Below are positions 29,401-37,240 of a stretch of DNA of 64,000 bases, one piece after another. Position numbers and translations under genes: made by a program. Position 1 is the first letter of the stretch, and each line of letters opens with the position of its first letter. The DNA is from JABMQB01 sp963666575 (GTDB lineage: Bacteria > Bacteroidota > Bacteroidia > Bacteroidales > Prolixibacteraceae), in the NCBI GenBank assembly GCA_963666575.2, contig CAXXYG010000013.1:1-64000 (forward strand), in the 5' to 3' direction. The notes under the pieces are model-generated. The model was given only the letters and a program-made list of their open reading frames with translations, made no database searches and had not been told where the DNA came from.

Positions 29401-29862
29401 TGGCAATGGAAGGCCATTCGAATCCTTCACCGTTCCACTAATTTCCTTTTGGTCGGGTTGTTCAGCCTTGCCTCCAATTATGAGCGGTAATTCTGAATTT
29501 TGATTTTCCAAAATAACAATTTGCCTGTCGTAAATTTTGTAGGTATTAACCACACCTTCAAAAACCTGGTCAAGGACTGACTCAACCGATTGGTCTTTAA
29601 CATTTACATTTACTTCGCGATTTACATCCAGCGACTTTTCGTTGTACAGCAGAATAAATTCGCTTTTTTCCTCAATTTGCTTAAACACTTCTCGTACAGT
29701 AACATTATTTAAACTGATGTTAAATTTTGTTGCCTGTGAGTAACTGTCGGCTGCCGACACAGCAAAAACAGCAAGCATTAAAACGGTTAGTAGCTTCATC
29801 TTTAGCAAAATTTTTCGCATGCTTCCACGAGGAAAGCATAGCATTCTACGCTTTTTTTTCAT
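26467..29862 (-). CDS. SusC/RagA TonB-linked outer membrane transporter with STN domain
   Basis: 1131 residues. After the signal region (MKLLTVLMLAVFAVSAADSY) comes an STN domain (FNISLNNVTVREVFKQIEEK to about residue 115), a CarboxypepD_reg-like domain (ISGTVKDSNGLPLPGVTVMV), the TonB-box/plug region (GLEEVIAVGYGTQTKRSVTG, SISAGSDPLYVIDGFPI) and a 22-strand barrel ending in FTFGVNVGF. The STN domain marks it as a signalling transporter that contacts the FecR anti-sigma factor encoded just upstream. The start could be ATG 29862 or the internal Met at about 29820. It imports oligosaccharides with the neighbouring SusD. Confidence 0.97.
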   Translation of the reverse strand: MKKKRRMLCFPRGSMRKILLKMKLLTVLMLAVFAVSAADSYSQATKFNISLNNVTVREVFKQIEEKSEFILLYNEKSLDVNREVNVNVKDQSVESVLDQVFEGVVNTYKIYDRQIVILENQNSELPLIIGGKAEQPDQKEISGTVKDSNGLPLPGVTVMVKGTTVGIITNSDGEFQLTVPNEAQILVFSFVGMKGQEVVIGVKSNFSIVLEEDYIGLEEVIAVGYGTQTKRSVTGSIQTITSDDLIDIPVAQVTQTLQGKVTGVQINQNTGVPGQAMQIRVRGQGSISAGSDPLYVIDGFPITGNLSDINPDEIESITIMKDAASTSLYGSRAANGVILIETKHAKTGQTKIGFSSYYGVQTLPQAGRPEMMNGQEFAQFKKESYEDLGQTVPAAFQNPAQYGAGYDWYDIMFRAAPVQNYSLSLSTGSEKFSTSAVAGYFNQEGILLNSGYERFSLRVNSEFKVNKQLRLGFNVAPTVSKNFTPSNDAIFWQGGLLYNSLLTWPIVPYKNEDGTLPLSAWIPGISAFPAPNYYRAAQEIKTTTENLKLLSNAYIEWEPISDLVLKSSVNLQLNSANSKFFNPSTSSTGFATAPPITARAEYGSSWALSWLLENTATYSKVIKNHRFVGLAGYSTQKFQFKSMDIAATNFPDDRINDVDAATELQFAGTDSDTQEWSLLSYLARVNYDYKGKYMASLAIRRDGSSRFGVNNRWGNFPSVSVGWIVSEEDFFPKDGLFSLVKTRASWGITGNNNIGNYTHYALVNLGENAIFGNSVAGGTYVDNLSNAELGWETTKQLDIGIDVAILNNRIDLSYDYYTKSTTNLLYDFNIPASSGFTTFTGNSGELRFWGHEISIQSRNMVGEFKWNTNFNISFNDNEVISLADNVDAIYGGGHITKVGERLGLFWGLEHDGVYVNQQDYDSSPKASRSAVGTVKFKDNNNDGEVLNTDTGGDRVVIGDPTPTFLLGMTNTFAYKNFDLSITMSGSVGNDIANRFEQGTTNLDGVFNVLKEVENRWRSPENPGDGLYGTTTTQTGMERDWFNSRFIEDGSYLTIKNITLGYNLDVSRIKFLSNVRIYASAQQVYTFTKYSGNNPEVGTTISGETASVLYLGDDYAAYPVPRTFTFGVNVGF

Positions 29863-29906
29863 AATTTTGACTGTTTAGATTAAATACTCTATTTAATTTA
29901 CATTAA

Positions 29907-29936
29907 GAACCGGAGGGCATGCAGGCCTTCCGGTTC
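29907..29936. repeat. GC-rich inverted repeat between fecR and susC genes
   Basis: GAACCGGAGGGC (29907-29918) faces GGCCTTCCGGTTC (29924-29936), forming a strong stem with one mismatch in the 82-bp gap. It has no T-run in the minus-strand (operon) direction, so it looks more like a processing/stability hairpin or attenuator than a standard terminator. Confidence 0.55.
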
Positions 29937-29944
29937 CTTTATTT

Positions 29945-31171
29945 TTAATCCCTTACGGGAATTTTTTCAATGTAAAGTGTATTATTAATTAATTTGTATT
30001 TTAATTTTGCCACATCGTTTAACACAAACATTACCTCTTCAATAGATTCTTTTAAATCCAATTTTCCACTTATCAATTCTTCAGAAGGGAAACTGTCTGA
30101 TACAACAATTTTTACATTATAATAACGTTCAAGGCTGGCAAAAACATCTTTTAAACTTTGTTTTGAAAATTGAAACCACCCGGCAGTCCAGGCAATATAG
30201 GCATCGGCATCGGGTTCATCCGAAACTTTTACATCTTTACTTTTTTTGTTAAATCGGGCTTTTTGATTTGGTTCCAGCTTAATCACATCTCTGGAAAAAC
30301 CCAATAGTGCTGGTTTACTTATTTCTACTGAACCTTCGAGTAATACAGTTTCGATATTGTTATCAGTTGGATACGCTGATACATCGAAGCTTGTTCCTAA
30401 TACTTCAACGTCCAAATCGGTAGTTTTTACGATAAAAGGTTGTTTCGTATTTCGAGCCACTTCAAAATAAGCTTCCCCTTCGAGGTACACTTCACGATTT
30501 TTTTTCTGAAACTTCGAAGGAAAAGCAAAACGGCTTCCAGCATTTAAACTGACTCTGGTACCATCGGCTAAAACCAATTCCGAAGTTTTACCATATGGAG
30601 TAATCACTTCGTTCATTTGAACCTCGCCTTCATTAAACATATTAATTTGCCGAAGGTCAATTACACTGTCAGTACCGATAATTAATTCGTCGCCCCGATT
30701 CACAGAAATTTTTGAATTTTCCTTTTTTATCTGTATCTCTTCCCCACTCGACAATACCAATTTTGTATCACGAAATCCTGAAATATCACTATTTTCAGCA
30801 AAACTATATCCTAAATTTAGTTTTTGGTGGTACAGGTATGCAAGGCTGCTAAAAGCAACAAGGAATACAACAATCGCTGCCCATGAAATGGTATTCTTGA
30901 TTTTTTTGGAACGGGCCTTTTTTAAATGTAATTTGTCAAAACGTTCAACATTTTGCCAAATATTAACCACATCATCTTCTTTTAATACTGAATACGTATC
31001 GCGAAGTAATAAAACTATTTCACGGGCTTTATAGGCTTTTGGTTTAAAAGCCGGATTGTCAGCTATCCTTTTCTCCCATTCAGTACTGTTGCTGCCTTTA
31101 AGTACCCATGAAATAAACTCACGGTCTTCAATTAATTCCTCTAACGTAAGTTTCAAATAATTATCATTCAT
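29945..31171 (-). CDS. FecR family anti-sigma factor
   Basis: 408 residues with a single membrane segment at about residues 95-115 (SWAAIVVFLVAFSSLAYLY), cytoplasmic N-terminus and periplasmic FecR domain. The FecR core is VITPYGKTSELVLADGTRVS, NAGSRFAFPSKF and EVYLEGEAYFEVARN, followed by VEVLGTSFDVSAY. A DUF4974 domain closes the protein (SLERYYNVKI, ISGKLDLKESIEEVMFVL). It should hold the ECF sigma factor encoded upstream and release it when the STN domain of SusC signals ligand. The order sigma-fecR-susC-susD is the classical one. Confidence 0.96.
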   Translation of the reverse strand: MNDNYLKLTLEELIEDREFISWVLKGSNSTEWEKRIADNPAFKPKAYKAREIVLLLRDTYSVLKEDDVVNIWQNVERFDKLHLKKARSKKIKNTISWAAIVVFLVAFSSLAYLYHQKLNLGYSFAENSDISGFRDTKLVLSSGEEIQIKKENSKISVNRGDELIIGTDSVIDLRQINMFNEGEVQMNEVITPYGKTSELVLADGTRVSLNAGSRFAFPSKFQKKNREVYLEGEAYFEVARNTKQPFIVKTTDLDVEVLGTSFDVSAYPTDNNIETVLLEGSVEISKPALLGFSRDVIKLEPNQKARFNKKSKDVKVSDEPDADAYIAWTAGWFQFSKQSLKDVFASLERYYNVKIVVSDSFPSEELISGKLDLKESIEEVMFVLNDVAKLKYKLINNTLYIEKIPVRD

Positions 31172-31330
31172 TTATAATTTATTAGGTCGTGTCTAATAAT
31201 ATAAAGCCACTGAATAGTTTTCTGTGGACAATTAATATCCATTAATTTAAAAATAAACTGAGCGAAATAAGAAAGTATCATTAAAAACACTGGTTACTAA
31301 ACCAATACCTTCAATTTTGAAGTAATAAAA

Positions 31331-31915
31331 TTAAATGGCTGAAAGGAATTCAGTGTAAAAAAGAATAATTTCGGAACTGGACAACTGCTTTTTTAAGGAT
31401 TGAAGTGACCTGAATACAAGCTTCCGGGCCGAATCATATTTTAAATCCATAAGTTCACATATCTGATTGTACTCAAAATCGCATGTATAACGGTAATACA
31501 ATATTTCGCGCTGTTTAGGGCTCAATTCAGCAAGTGCTTTTTGCACCAGTTTTTCACGGTGGCTTAACTCTTCGCGCCCAATCATTTCATATTCAGCCGA
31601 ATATACTATTTGAGCCTCGGGATATAAAAAATCAGTTTTTTCGTCAGTAATTTTTTGTTTCTTCAAATTGCGGAACAACTTACGACGGAATGCAGTAATC
31701 AAATAGAATTTTATATTATCGTTAGCCCCAAGGTTTGAACGCAGCCGGATTAAATCAAAAAAAAGGTCCTGAAGTGTATCTTTAATTAAATCTTCATTGT
31801 TTGAAAATTTACTTCCATACCGGTAAAGAAATTGAATGTTCTGATAATAAATATGTGAAAGGGCATACTTTTCACCTGCTTTAAAATCTTCCCATAATTT
31901 TTTATCCGAATACAT
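31331..31915 (-). CDS. ECF RNA polymerase sigma factor (sigma-70 family)
   Basis: 194 residues. Region 2 covers LSHIYYQNIQFLYRYGSKFS and LIKDTLQDLFFDLIRLRSNL, region 4 covers ELSPKQREILYYRYTCDFEY and the helix-turn-helix NQICELMDLKYDSARKLVFR. It is predicted to drive the SusCD operon when freed by FecR. It is the first gene of the PUL unit, with a 159-bp gap before fecR and a divergent promoter region shared with a GH29 gene. Confidence 0.96.
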   Translation of the reverse strand: MYSDKKLWEDFKAGEKYALSHIYYQNIQFLYRYGSKFSNNEDLIKDTLQDLFFDLIRLRSNLGANDNIKFYLITAFRRKLFRNLKKQKITDEKTDFLYPEAQIVYSAEYEMIGREELSHREKLVQKALAELSPKQREILYYRYTCDFEYNQICELMDLKYDSARKLVFRSLQSLKKQLSSSEIILFYTEFLSAI

Positions 31916-31978
31916 TGTCCGTTAAGTTAATTAGCCCAAAAATTTCTCTTAAATAACAAAAAATAAATAACTATTCCA

Positions 31979-32005
31979 TACTGTATTGTACTGTCCTGCT
32001 ACTGT
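31979..32005. promoter_or_regulatory. Three TACTGT direct repeats in the sigma/GH29 divergent promoter region
   Basis: TACTGT occurs at 31979-31984, 31989-31994 and 32000-32005, spaced 10 and 11 bp. All copies therefore lie on the same face of the helix. They are 64 bp upstream of the ECF sigma start and 78 bp upstream of the GH29 start. The layout suggests a binding site for a cooperative regulator or an activation element, but no regulator is assigned. Confidence 0.4.
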
Positions 32006-32082
32006 CCCTGTCACGCAACATCTTTACTATGAACCGGACATTTTGTAATATTGTATAAATTAAACAAACTAAACTCTGCTTT

Positions 32083-33420
32083 ATGAAAAAAATACTGGTG
32101 CTTTCAGCGTTACTATTTGCCTTCATCTCAATCACTTTTGCCCAGAAGGATTATGTTCCATCTGAAGAAAACCTTAAAAATCGCGAATGGTTTCAGGATG
32201 CAAAATTTGGATTATTTGTGCATTGGGGTGTCTACTCGAACATGGCAGGTGGAGGTGACATGGGTATTGCCGAATGGATTATGAATCAAAAAGAAATCCC
32301 AATCATCCAATATGAAAAATTACCGTCGTTTTTTAACCCTGTGGATTTTGACCCTGCGGAATGGGTTTCGCTTGTAAAAAAAGCCGGAATGAAATACATT
32401 ACCATTACCAGTAAACACCACGATGGATTTGCAATGTACAATTCAAAAGTAAGTGATTATAATATTGTTAAACGCACACCTTACAAAAAAGATATTCTGA
32501 GAATGCTAAAAGATGAATGTGATAAACAAGGTGTAAAATTGTTTTTTTACCATTCACAACTCGACTGGCACCACCCCGATTATTATCCGCGTGGAAGAAC
32601 AGGGCAAGGTTATACCGGCAGGCCCGAAAGTGGCAATTTCAGTAAATATATTGATTACATGAATGCGCAATTAACTGAGTTACTTACGAACTATGGCGAC
32701 ATTGGTGGAATTTGGTTCGATGGTATGTGGGACAAAAAAGACGCTCCCTGGCGCCTGGATGATACTTACAGCTTAATACACCAGCTACAACCCGGAGCAT
32801 TAATTGGAAGTAATCACCATCTAGCTCCAATTCCGGGCGAAGATTTCCAAATGTTTGAAAGGGATTTGCCAGGCGAAAATTCGATGGGTTTTAACCAAAC
32901 CGGCAGTATTTCGGAATTACCACTCGAAATGTGCGAAACAATGAATGGGTCATGGGGATTTAACATAAAGGACCAGGACTACAAATCCACAAAAAGATTG
33001 ATACAAACCATGGTAAAGGCAGCTGGATTTGGTGCAAATTTTTTACTAAATACCGGCCCAATGCCAAATGGGAAAATACAACCTGAAAATGTTCAAACCC
33101 TTCTGGAAATGGGGCAATGGTTGGAAAAAAATGGTGAAACAATTTACAGCACCCGAAAAGGGCCTATATCTCCCAAAAAATGGGGTGCTACAACTTTAAA
33201 AAATAATACTATATTTGTGCATGTGTTGGAATTGGAAGATGAAAATTTGTTGATTCCAAATATATCGGGGAAAATAAAATCGGCCACTTTTTATGAAAGT
33301 GGCGAAAAAGTAACTTTCAAAGTAACTGATTATGGTATTTTATTTAACATCCCTAAAGAAAAACAAAATAAAATTGATACTATAATTAAGATTACAATTA
33401 AAAAAACGACAACTACTTAG
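32083..33420 (+). CDS. GH29 alpha-L-fucosidase, secreted
   Basis: 445 residues with signal peptide (MKKILVLSALLFAFISITFA). GH29 signatures: WFQDAKFGLFVHWGVYS, AGMKYITITSKHHDGFAMYN, and the nucleophile Asp in GGIWFDGMWDK. NGSWGFNIKDQDYKSTK and GANFLLNTGPMPNGKI follow. It removes alpha-linked fucose. The gene is divergent from the PUL sigma factor and shares its 167-bp upstream region, so it probably belongs to the same regulon. A terminator follows at 33467-33498. Confidence 0.95.
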   Translation: MKKILVLSALLFAFISITFAQKDYVPSEENLKNREWFQDAKFGLFVHWGVYSNMAGGGDMGIAEWIMNQKEIPIIQYEKLPSFFNPVDFDPAEWVSLVKKAGMKYITITSKHHDGFAMYNSKVSDYNIVKRTPYKKDILRMLKDECDKQGVKLFFYHSQLDWHHPDYYPRGRTGQGYTGRPESGNFSKYIDYMNAQLTELLTNYGDIGGIWFDGMWDKKDAPWRLDDTYSLIHQLQPGALIGSNHHLAPIPGEDFQMFERDLPGENSMGFNQTGSISELPLEMCETMNGSWGFNIKDQDYKSTKRLIQTMVKAAGFGANFLLNTGPMPNGKIQPENVQTLLEMGQWLEKNGETIYSTRKGPISPKKWGATTLKNNTIFVHVLELEDENLLIPNISGKIKSATFYESGEKVTFKVTDYGILFNIPKEKQNKIDTIIKITIKKTTTT

Positions 33421-33466
33421 TTAAAGATACCTTATATCACCTACTTTTTGAAAAACAAACGTTCTA

Positions 33467-33498
33467 AACGGCTACTAAGAAATTAGTGGCCGTTTTTT
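33467..33498 (+). terminator. Rho-independent terminator after the GH29 gene
   Basis: Stem AACGGCTACTAA (33467-33478) with TTAGTGGCCGTT (33483-33494), loop GAAA, then a T-run. One T-G wobble pair. The rest of the 223-bp gap before the aconitase gene shows nothing else. Confidence 0.85.
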
Positions 33499-33643
33499 AT
33501 TCAGAACCATTATTAATAGAACATATTTACGTATCTATATGTATAAAATTATTATTTTCATGGCACTTAAAAAAGCTGCAACTTTTTAGGTATTTTATTG
33601 TTAAAGAATTAAACGATTTTATAAAAAAACTAAAAATAATAAC

Positions 33644-35902
33644 ATGTTCGATTTAGACCTGATAAAAAAGGTATATGCTGAATTACCTGGAAAAATACAA
33701 AAAGCAAAAAATACTTTAGGGAGGCCCTTAACCTATTCCGAAAAAATTCTTTATTCGCACCTGTTTGAAACACAACAGATTGACAATCTCGAACGAGGTA
33801 AAGCATATGTCGATTTTGCCCCCGACAGGGTAGCTATGCAGGATGCCACAGCTCAAATGGCTTTGCTCCAGTTTATGAATTCGGGTAAAAAAACCACTGC
33901 CGTTCCTTCTACAGTCCATTGCGATCATTTAATACAGGCACAGGTTGAAGGAAAAGCCGATTTACTGGTTGCCAAAAACATGAACAGTGAAGTGTTTGAT
34001 TTTCTGGAATCGGTATCAAATAAATACGGTATTGGTTTTTGGAAGCCAGGTGCAGGTATTATTCACCAGGTTGTATTAGAAAATTATGCTTTCCCGGGTG
34101 GAATGATGATAGGAACCGACTCACATACAGTTAATGCTGGAGGCCTTGGAATGGTTGCAATTGGCGTTGGTGGTGCTGATGCGGTAGATGTTATGGCAGG
34201 CATGGCATGGGAACTTAAAATGCCAAAATTAATTGGTGTAAAATTAACCGGAAAATTAAATGGCTGGTCGGCACCAAAAGATGTTATTTTAAAAGTTGCC
34301 GGAATTTTAACTGTTAAAGGTGGTACTGGCGCTATCGTTGAATATTTTGGAGAAGGCGCCGAATCACTTTCAGCAACAGGTAAAGGTACCATCTGTAATA
34401 TGGGAGCCGAAATTGGTGCAACCACCAGCATTTTTGCTTATGACGAAAGTATTAGTAGGTACCTTGAAGCAACAGGAAGAAAAGAAGTTGCTCAACTGGC
34501 AAATGAAATAAAACAGCATCTGTCTGCCGATCCTGAAGTATATGAAAATCCTGATTTATATTACGATCAGCTAATTGAAATAAACTTGTCGGAATTAGAA
34601 CCACATATTAATGGGCCATTTACACCCGACCGTGCTACACCAATATCCCGGATGGCTGAGGTGGTAAAAGAAAATGGCTGGCCAAATAAAGTTTCAGTTG
34701 GGTTAATAGGCAGTTGCACCAACTCTTCATACGAAGACATTTCACGGGCTTCATCAATTGCCAAACAAGCAGTTGATAAAGGACTTCAAGCTCAGGCTGA
34801 ATTTACAATAACCCCCGGCTCTGAGCAGGTGAGGTATACCATTGAACGCGACGGCTTTATCGATGTTTTTGAAAACATGGGTGGCAAAGTTTTTGCCAAT
34901 GCTTGCGGTCCTTGTATCGGTCAATGGGCGCGCCCGGGAGCTGAAAAACAGGAAAAAAATACCATTGTCCATTCTTTTAACAGGAACTTTTCAAAACGTG
35001 CCGATGGGAACCCAAACACACACGCTTTTGTGACTTCGCCTGAAATTGTAACAGCTCTTGCCATTGCAGGACGATTGGATTTTAATCCCATTACCGATAC
35101 GCTAACCAATACCAAAGGGGAGCAGGTAAAATTAGATCCACCTACAGGAGAAGAATTGCCTTCAAAAGGTTTTGATGTAAAAGACCCTGGATTTCAAGCT
35201 CCTTCAGAGAATGGCGCAACCATAGAAATTAATGTGGCTACCGATTCAAAAAGGCTGCAATTATTATCGCCTTTTAAGCCATGGGAAGGGAATAATATAA
35301 ATGGCGCAAAACTATTAATTAAAGCTTTGGGGAAATGTACTACCGACCATATATCGATGGCTGGCCCATGGTTAAGGTTCCGCGGCCATTTAGATAATAT
35401 TTCGAACAACATGCTTATTGGTGCAGTCAATGCCTTTAGCAGCGAAATAAACAAAGTAAAAAATCAAGTTACCGGCGAATTTGATGAAGTACCAAAAGTA
35501 CAACGTTTTTATAAAGAAAATGGGATACCAACTGTTGTAGTAGGTGACCACAATTATGGAGAAGGCTCTTCACGCGAACATGCAGCTATGGAGCCAAGGC
35601 ACCTGGGAGTTGTAGCTGTAATTGTAAAATCATTTGCCCGAATTCATGAAACGAATCTGAAAAAACAGGGTATGTTAGGTTTAACTTTCGCCAACGAAAA
35701 CGATTACGATAAAATAATGGAAGATGACACCTTCAATTTCTTAGACCTTGTGCTTTTTACTGAAGGAAAACCACTTCATGTTGAAGTAGTCCATTCAAAC
35801 AAAACAAAAGAAATTATTGAATTAAACCACACATTTAATCAACAACAAATTGAGTGGTTTAAAGCAGGCTCAGCCTTAAATTTAATTCGTAAACAAAATT
35901 AG
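33644..35902 (+). CDS. acn: Aconitate hydratase (mitochondrial-type)
   Basis: 752 residues. Iron-sulfur ligands lie in LIGSCTNSSYED and ANACGPCIGQWAR. Substrate-site motifs include TVHCDHLIQA, MMIGTDSHTVNAGGLGMVAI, and the swivel-domain VVGDHNYGEGSSREHAAMEP. The length and sequence fit the mitochondrial/AcnA-like Aco2 type. It converts citrate to isocitrate in the cytoplasm. It starts a plus-strand block acn-idh-idh-citrate synthase with gaps of 76, about 35 and 20 bp, probably one operon. Confidence 0.97.
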   Translation: MFDLDLIKKVYAELPGKIQKAKNTLGRPLTYSEKILYSHLFETQQIDNLERGKAYVDFAPDRVAMQDATAQMALLQFMNSGKKTTAVPSTVHCDHLIQAQVEGKADLLVAKNMNSEVFDFLESVSNKYGIGFWKPGAGIIHQVVLENYAFPGGMMIGTDSHTVNAGGLGMVAIGVGGADAVDVMAGMAWELKMPKLIGVKLTGKLNGWSAPKDVILKVAGILTVKGGTGAIVEYFGEGAESLSATGKGTICNMGAEIGATTSIFAYDESISRYLEATGRKEVAQLANEIKQHLSADPEVYENPDLYYDQLIEINLSELEPHINGPFTPDRATPISRMAEVVKENGWPNKVSVGLIGSCTNSSYEDISRASSIAKQAVDKGLQAQAEFTITPGSEQVRYTIERDGFIDVFENMGGKVFANACGPCIGQWARPGAEKQEKNTIVHSFNRNFSKRADGNPNTHAFVTSPEIVTALAIAGRLDFNPITDTLTNTKGEQVKLDPPTGEELPSKGFDVKDPGFQAPSENGATIEINVATDSKRLQLLSPFKPWEGNNINGAKLLIKALGKCTTDHISMAGPWLRFRGHLDNISNNMLIGAVNAFSSEINKVKNQVTGEFDEVPKVQRFYKENGIPTVVVGDHNYGEGSSREHAAMEPRHLGVVAVIVKSFARIHETNLKKQGMLGLTFANENDYDKIMEDDTFNFLDLVLFTEGKPLHVEVVHSNKTKEIIELNHTFNQQQIEWFKAGSALNLIRKQN

Positions 35903-35978
35903 AAATTTACTAACCGTAAAATTGTTACATAAAACCAACAATTAAATCGGTAATAAAATAACCAGTAATTCAAAAAAA

Positions 35979-37205
35979 ATGCAAAAAATCAAAGTTAAAA
36001 ATCCGGTAGTCGAACTGGATGGTGATGAAATGACACGTGTAATTTGGGATTTTATTAAAAAAAAATTAATTCTTCCTTATCTTGACATCGACCTCAAATA
36101 TTACGATTTGGGAATGGAAAACAGGGATGCCACCAATGACCAGGTGACAATCGATTCGGCACATGCCATTCAAAAATATGGAGTGGGTGTAAAATGTGCA
36201 ACAATTACTCCTGATGAAGCAAGAGTTGAAGAATTTGGATTAAAAACCATGTGGAAATCGCCCAATGGGACTATCCGTAATATTCTGGGCGGCACTGTTT
36301 TTCGAGAACCAATTTTGATCAATAATATTCCCCGGCTAGTCCCTGGCTGGACCAAACCCATCTGTATTGGAAGGCATGCATTTGGAGACCAATACCGGGC
36401 TACCGATTTTCTGACCAAAGGGAAAGGGAAATTAACTATCACTTTTACTCCAGAAGATGGTAGTGAACCAATTCACCATAACGTATACGATTTTGAAGGC
36501 GATGGAATTGCCATGGCTATGTACAATACTGATGAATCGATCCGTGGTTTTGCCCATTCATGTATGCAGCAAGCCATTGTTAAAAAATGGCCTTTGTATT
36601 TATCAACAAAAAATACCATCTTAAAAAAGTACGATGGCAGGTTTAAGGACCTTTTTCAGGAAATTTATGATGCTAATTACAAAGAAAAATTTGAAGAACT
36701 TGGAATTACATATGAGCACCGGTTAATAGACGACATGGTGGCCGCCGCAATGAAGTGGGAAGGTGGTTATGTGTGGGCATGCAAAAATTATGATGGAGAT
36801 GTTCAAAGTGATACCGTAGCGCAAGGTTTTGGTTCTTTGGGCTTAATGACCTCAACACTGGTTACTCCCGATGGAAAAACCATGGAAGCCGAAGCTGCTC
36901 ATGGAACCGTAACCCGCCATTTCAGGCAACACCAACAAGGAAATCCAACTTCAACCAACCCAATTGCTTCCATATTTGCATGGACAAGGGGTTTGGCTTT
37001 CAGAGGTAAACTGGATAACAACCAGGAATTAATTGATTTTGCAAATAACCTTGAAACGGTTTGTATTGAAACAGTTGAAAGTGGTAAAATGACAAAAGAC
37101 CTGGCATTAATTATTCATGGGAAAGGCATTAAAAAAGAGAACTATTTAACTACTGAAGAATTTCTTTCGGCTTTAGATGTCAATTTGAACAAAAAAATTG
37201 TATAA
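35979..37205 (+). CDS. icd: Isocitrate dehydrogenase, NADP-dependent (eukaryotic-like type)
   Basis: 408 residues of the homodimeric subfamily typical of eukaryotic cytosol/mitochondria and some bacteria. The start MQKIKVKNPVVELDGDEMTR is characteristic, as are NGTIRNILGGTVFREPI (substrate Ser and Arg residues) and LIDDMVAAAMKWEGGYVWAC (metal Asp). The NADP-contact pair is kept in EAAHGTVTRHFRQHQQGNPT (Arg-His). It oxidatively decarboxylates isocitrate to 2-oxoglutarate, making NADPH. It is followed directly by a second IDH of a different subfamily. Confidence 0.95.
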   Translation: MQKIKVKNPVVELDGDEMTRVIWDFIKKKLILPYLDIDLKYYDLGMENRDATNDQVTIDSAHAIQKYGVGVKCATITPDEARVEEFGLKTMWKSPNGTIRNILGGTVFREPILINNIPRLVPGWTKPICIGRHAFGDQYRATDFLTKGKGKLTITFTPEDGSEPIHHNVYDFEGDGIAMAMYNTDESIRGFAHSCMQQAIVKKWPLYLSTKNTILKKYDGRFKDLFQEIYDANYKEKFEELGITYEHRLIDDMVAAAMKWEGGYVWACKNYDGDVQSDTVAQGFGSLGLMTSTLVTPDGKTMEAEAAHGTVTRHFRQHQQGNPTSTNPIASIFAWTRGLAFRGKLDNNQELIDFANNLETVCIETVESGKMTKDLALIIHGKGIKKENYLTTEEFLSALDVNLNKKIV

Positions 37206-37240
37206 ATTTATAAGGTGCTGTTAAGTTGAAAAAAGAAAAA

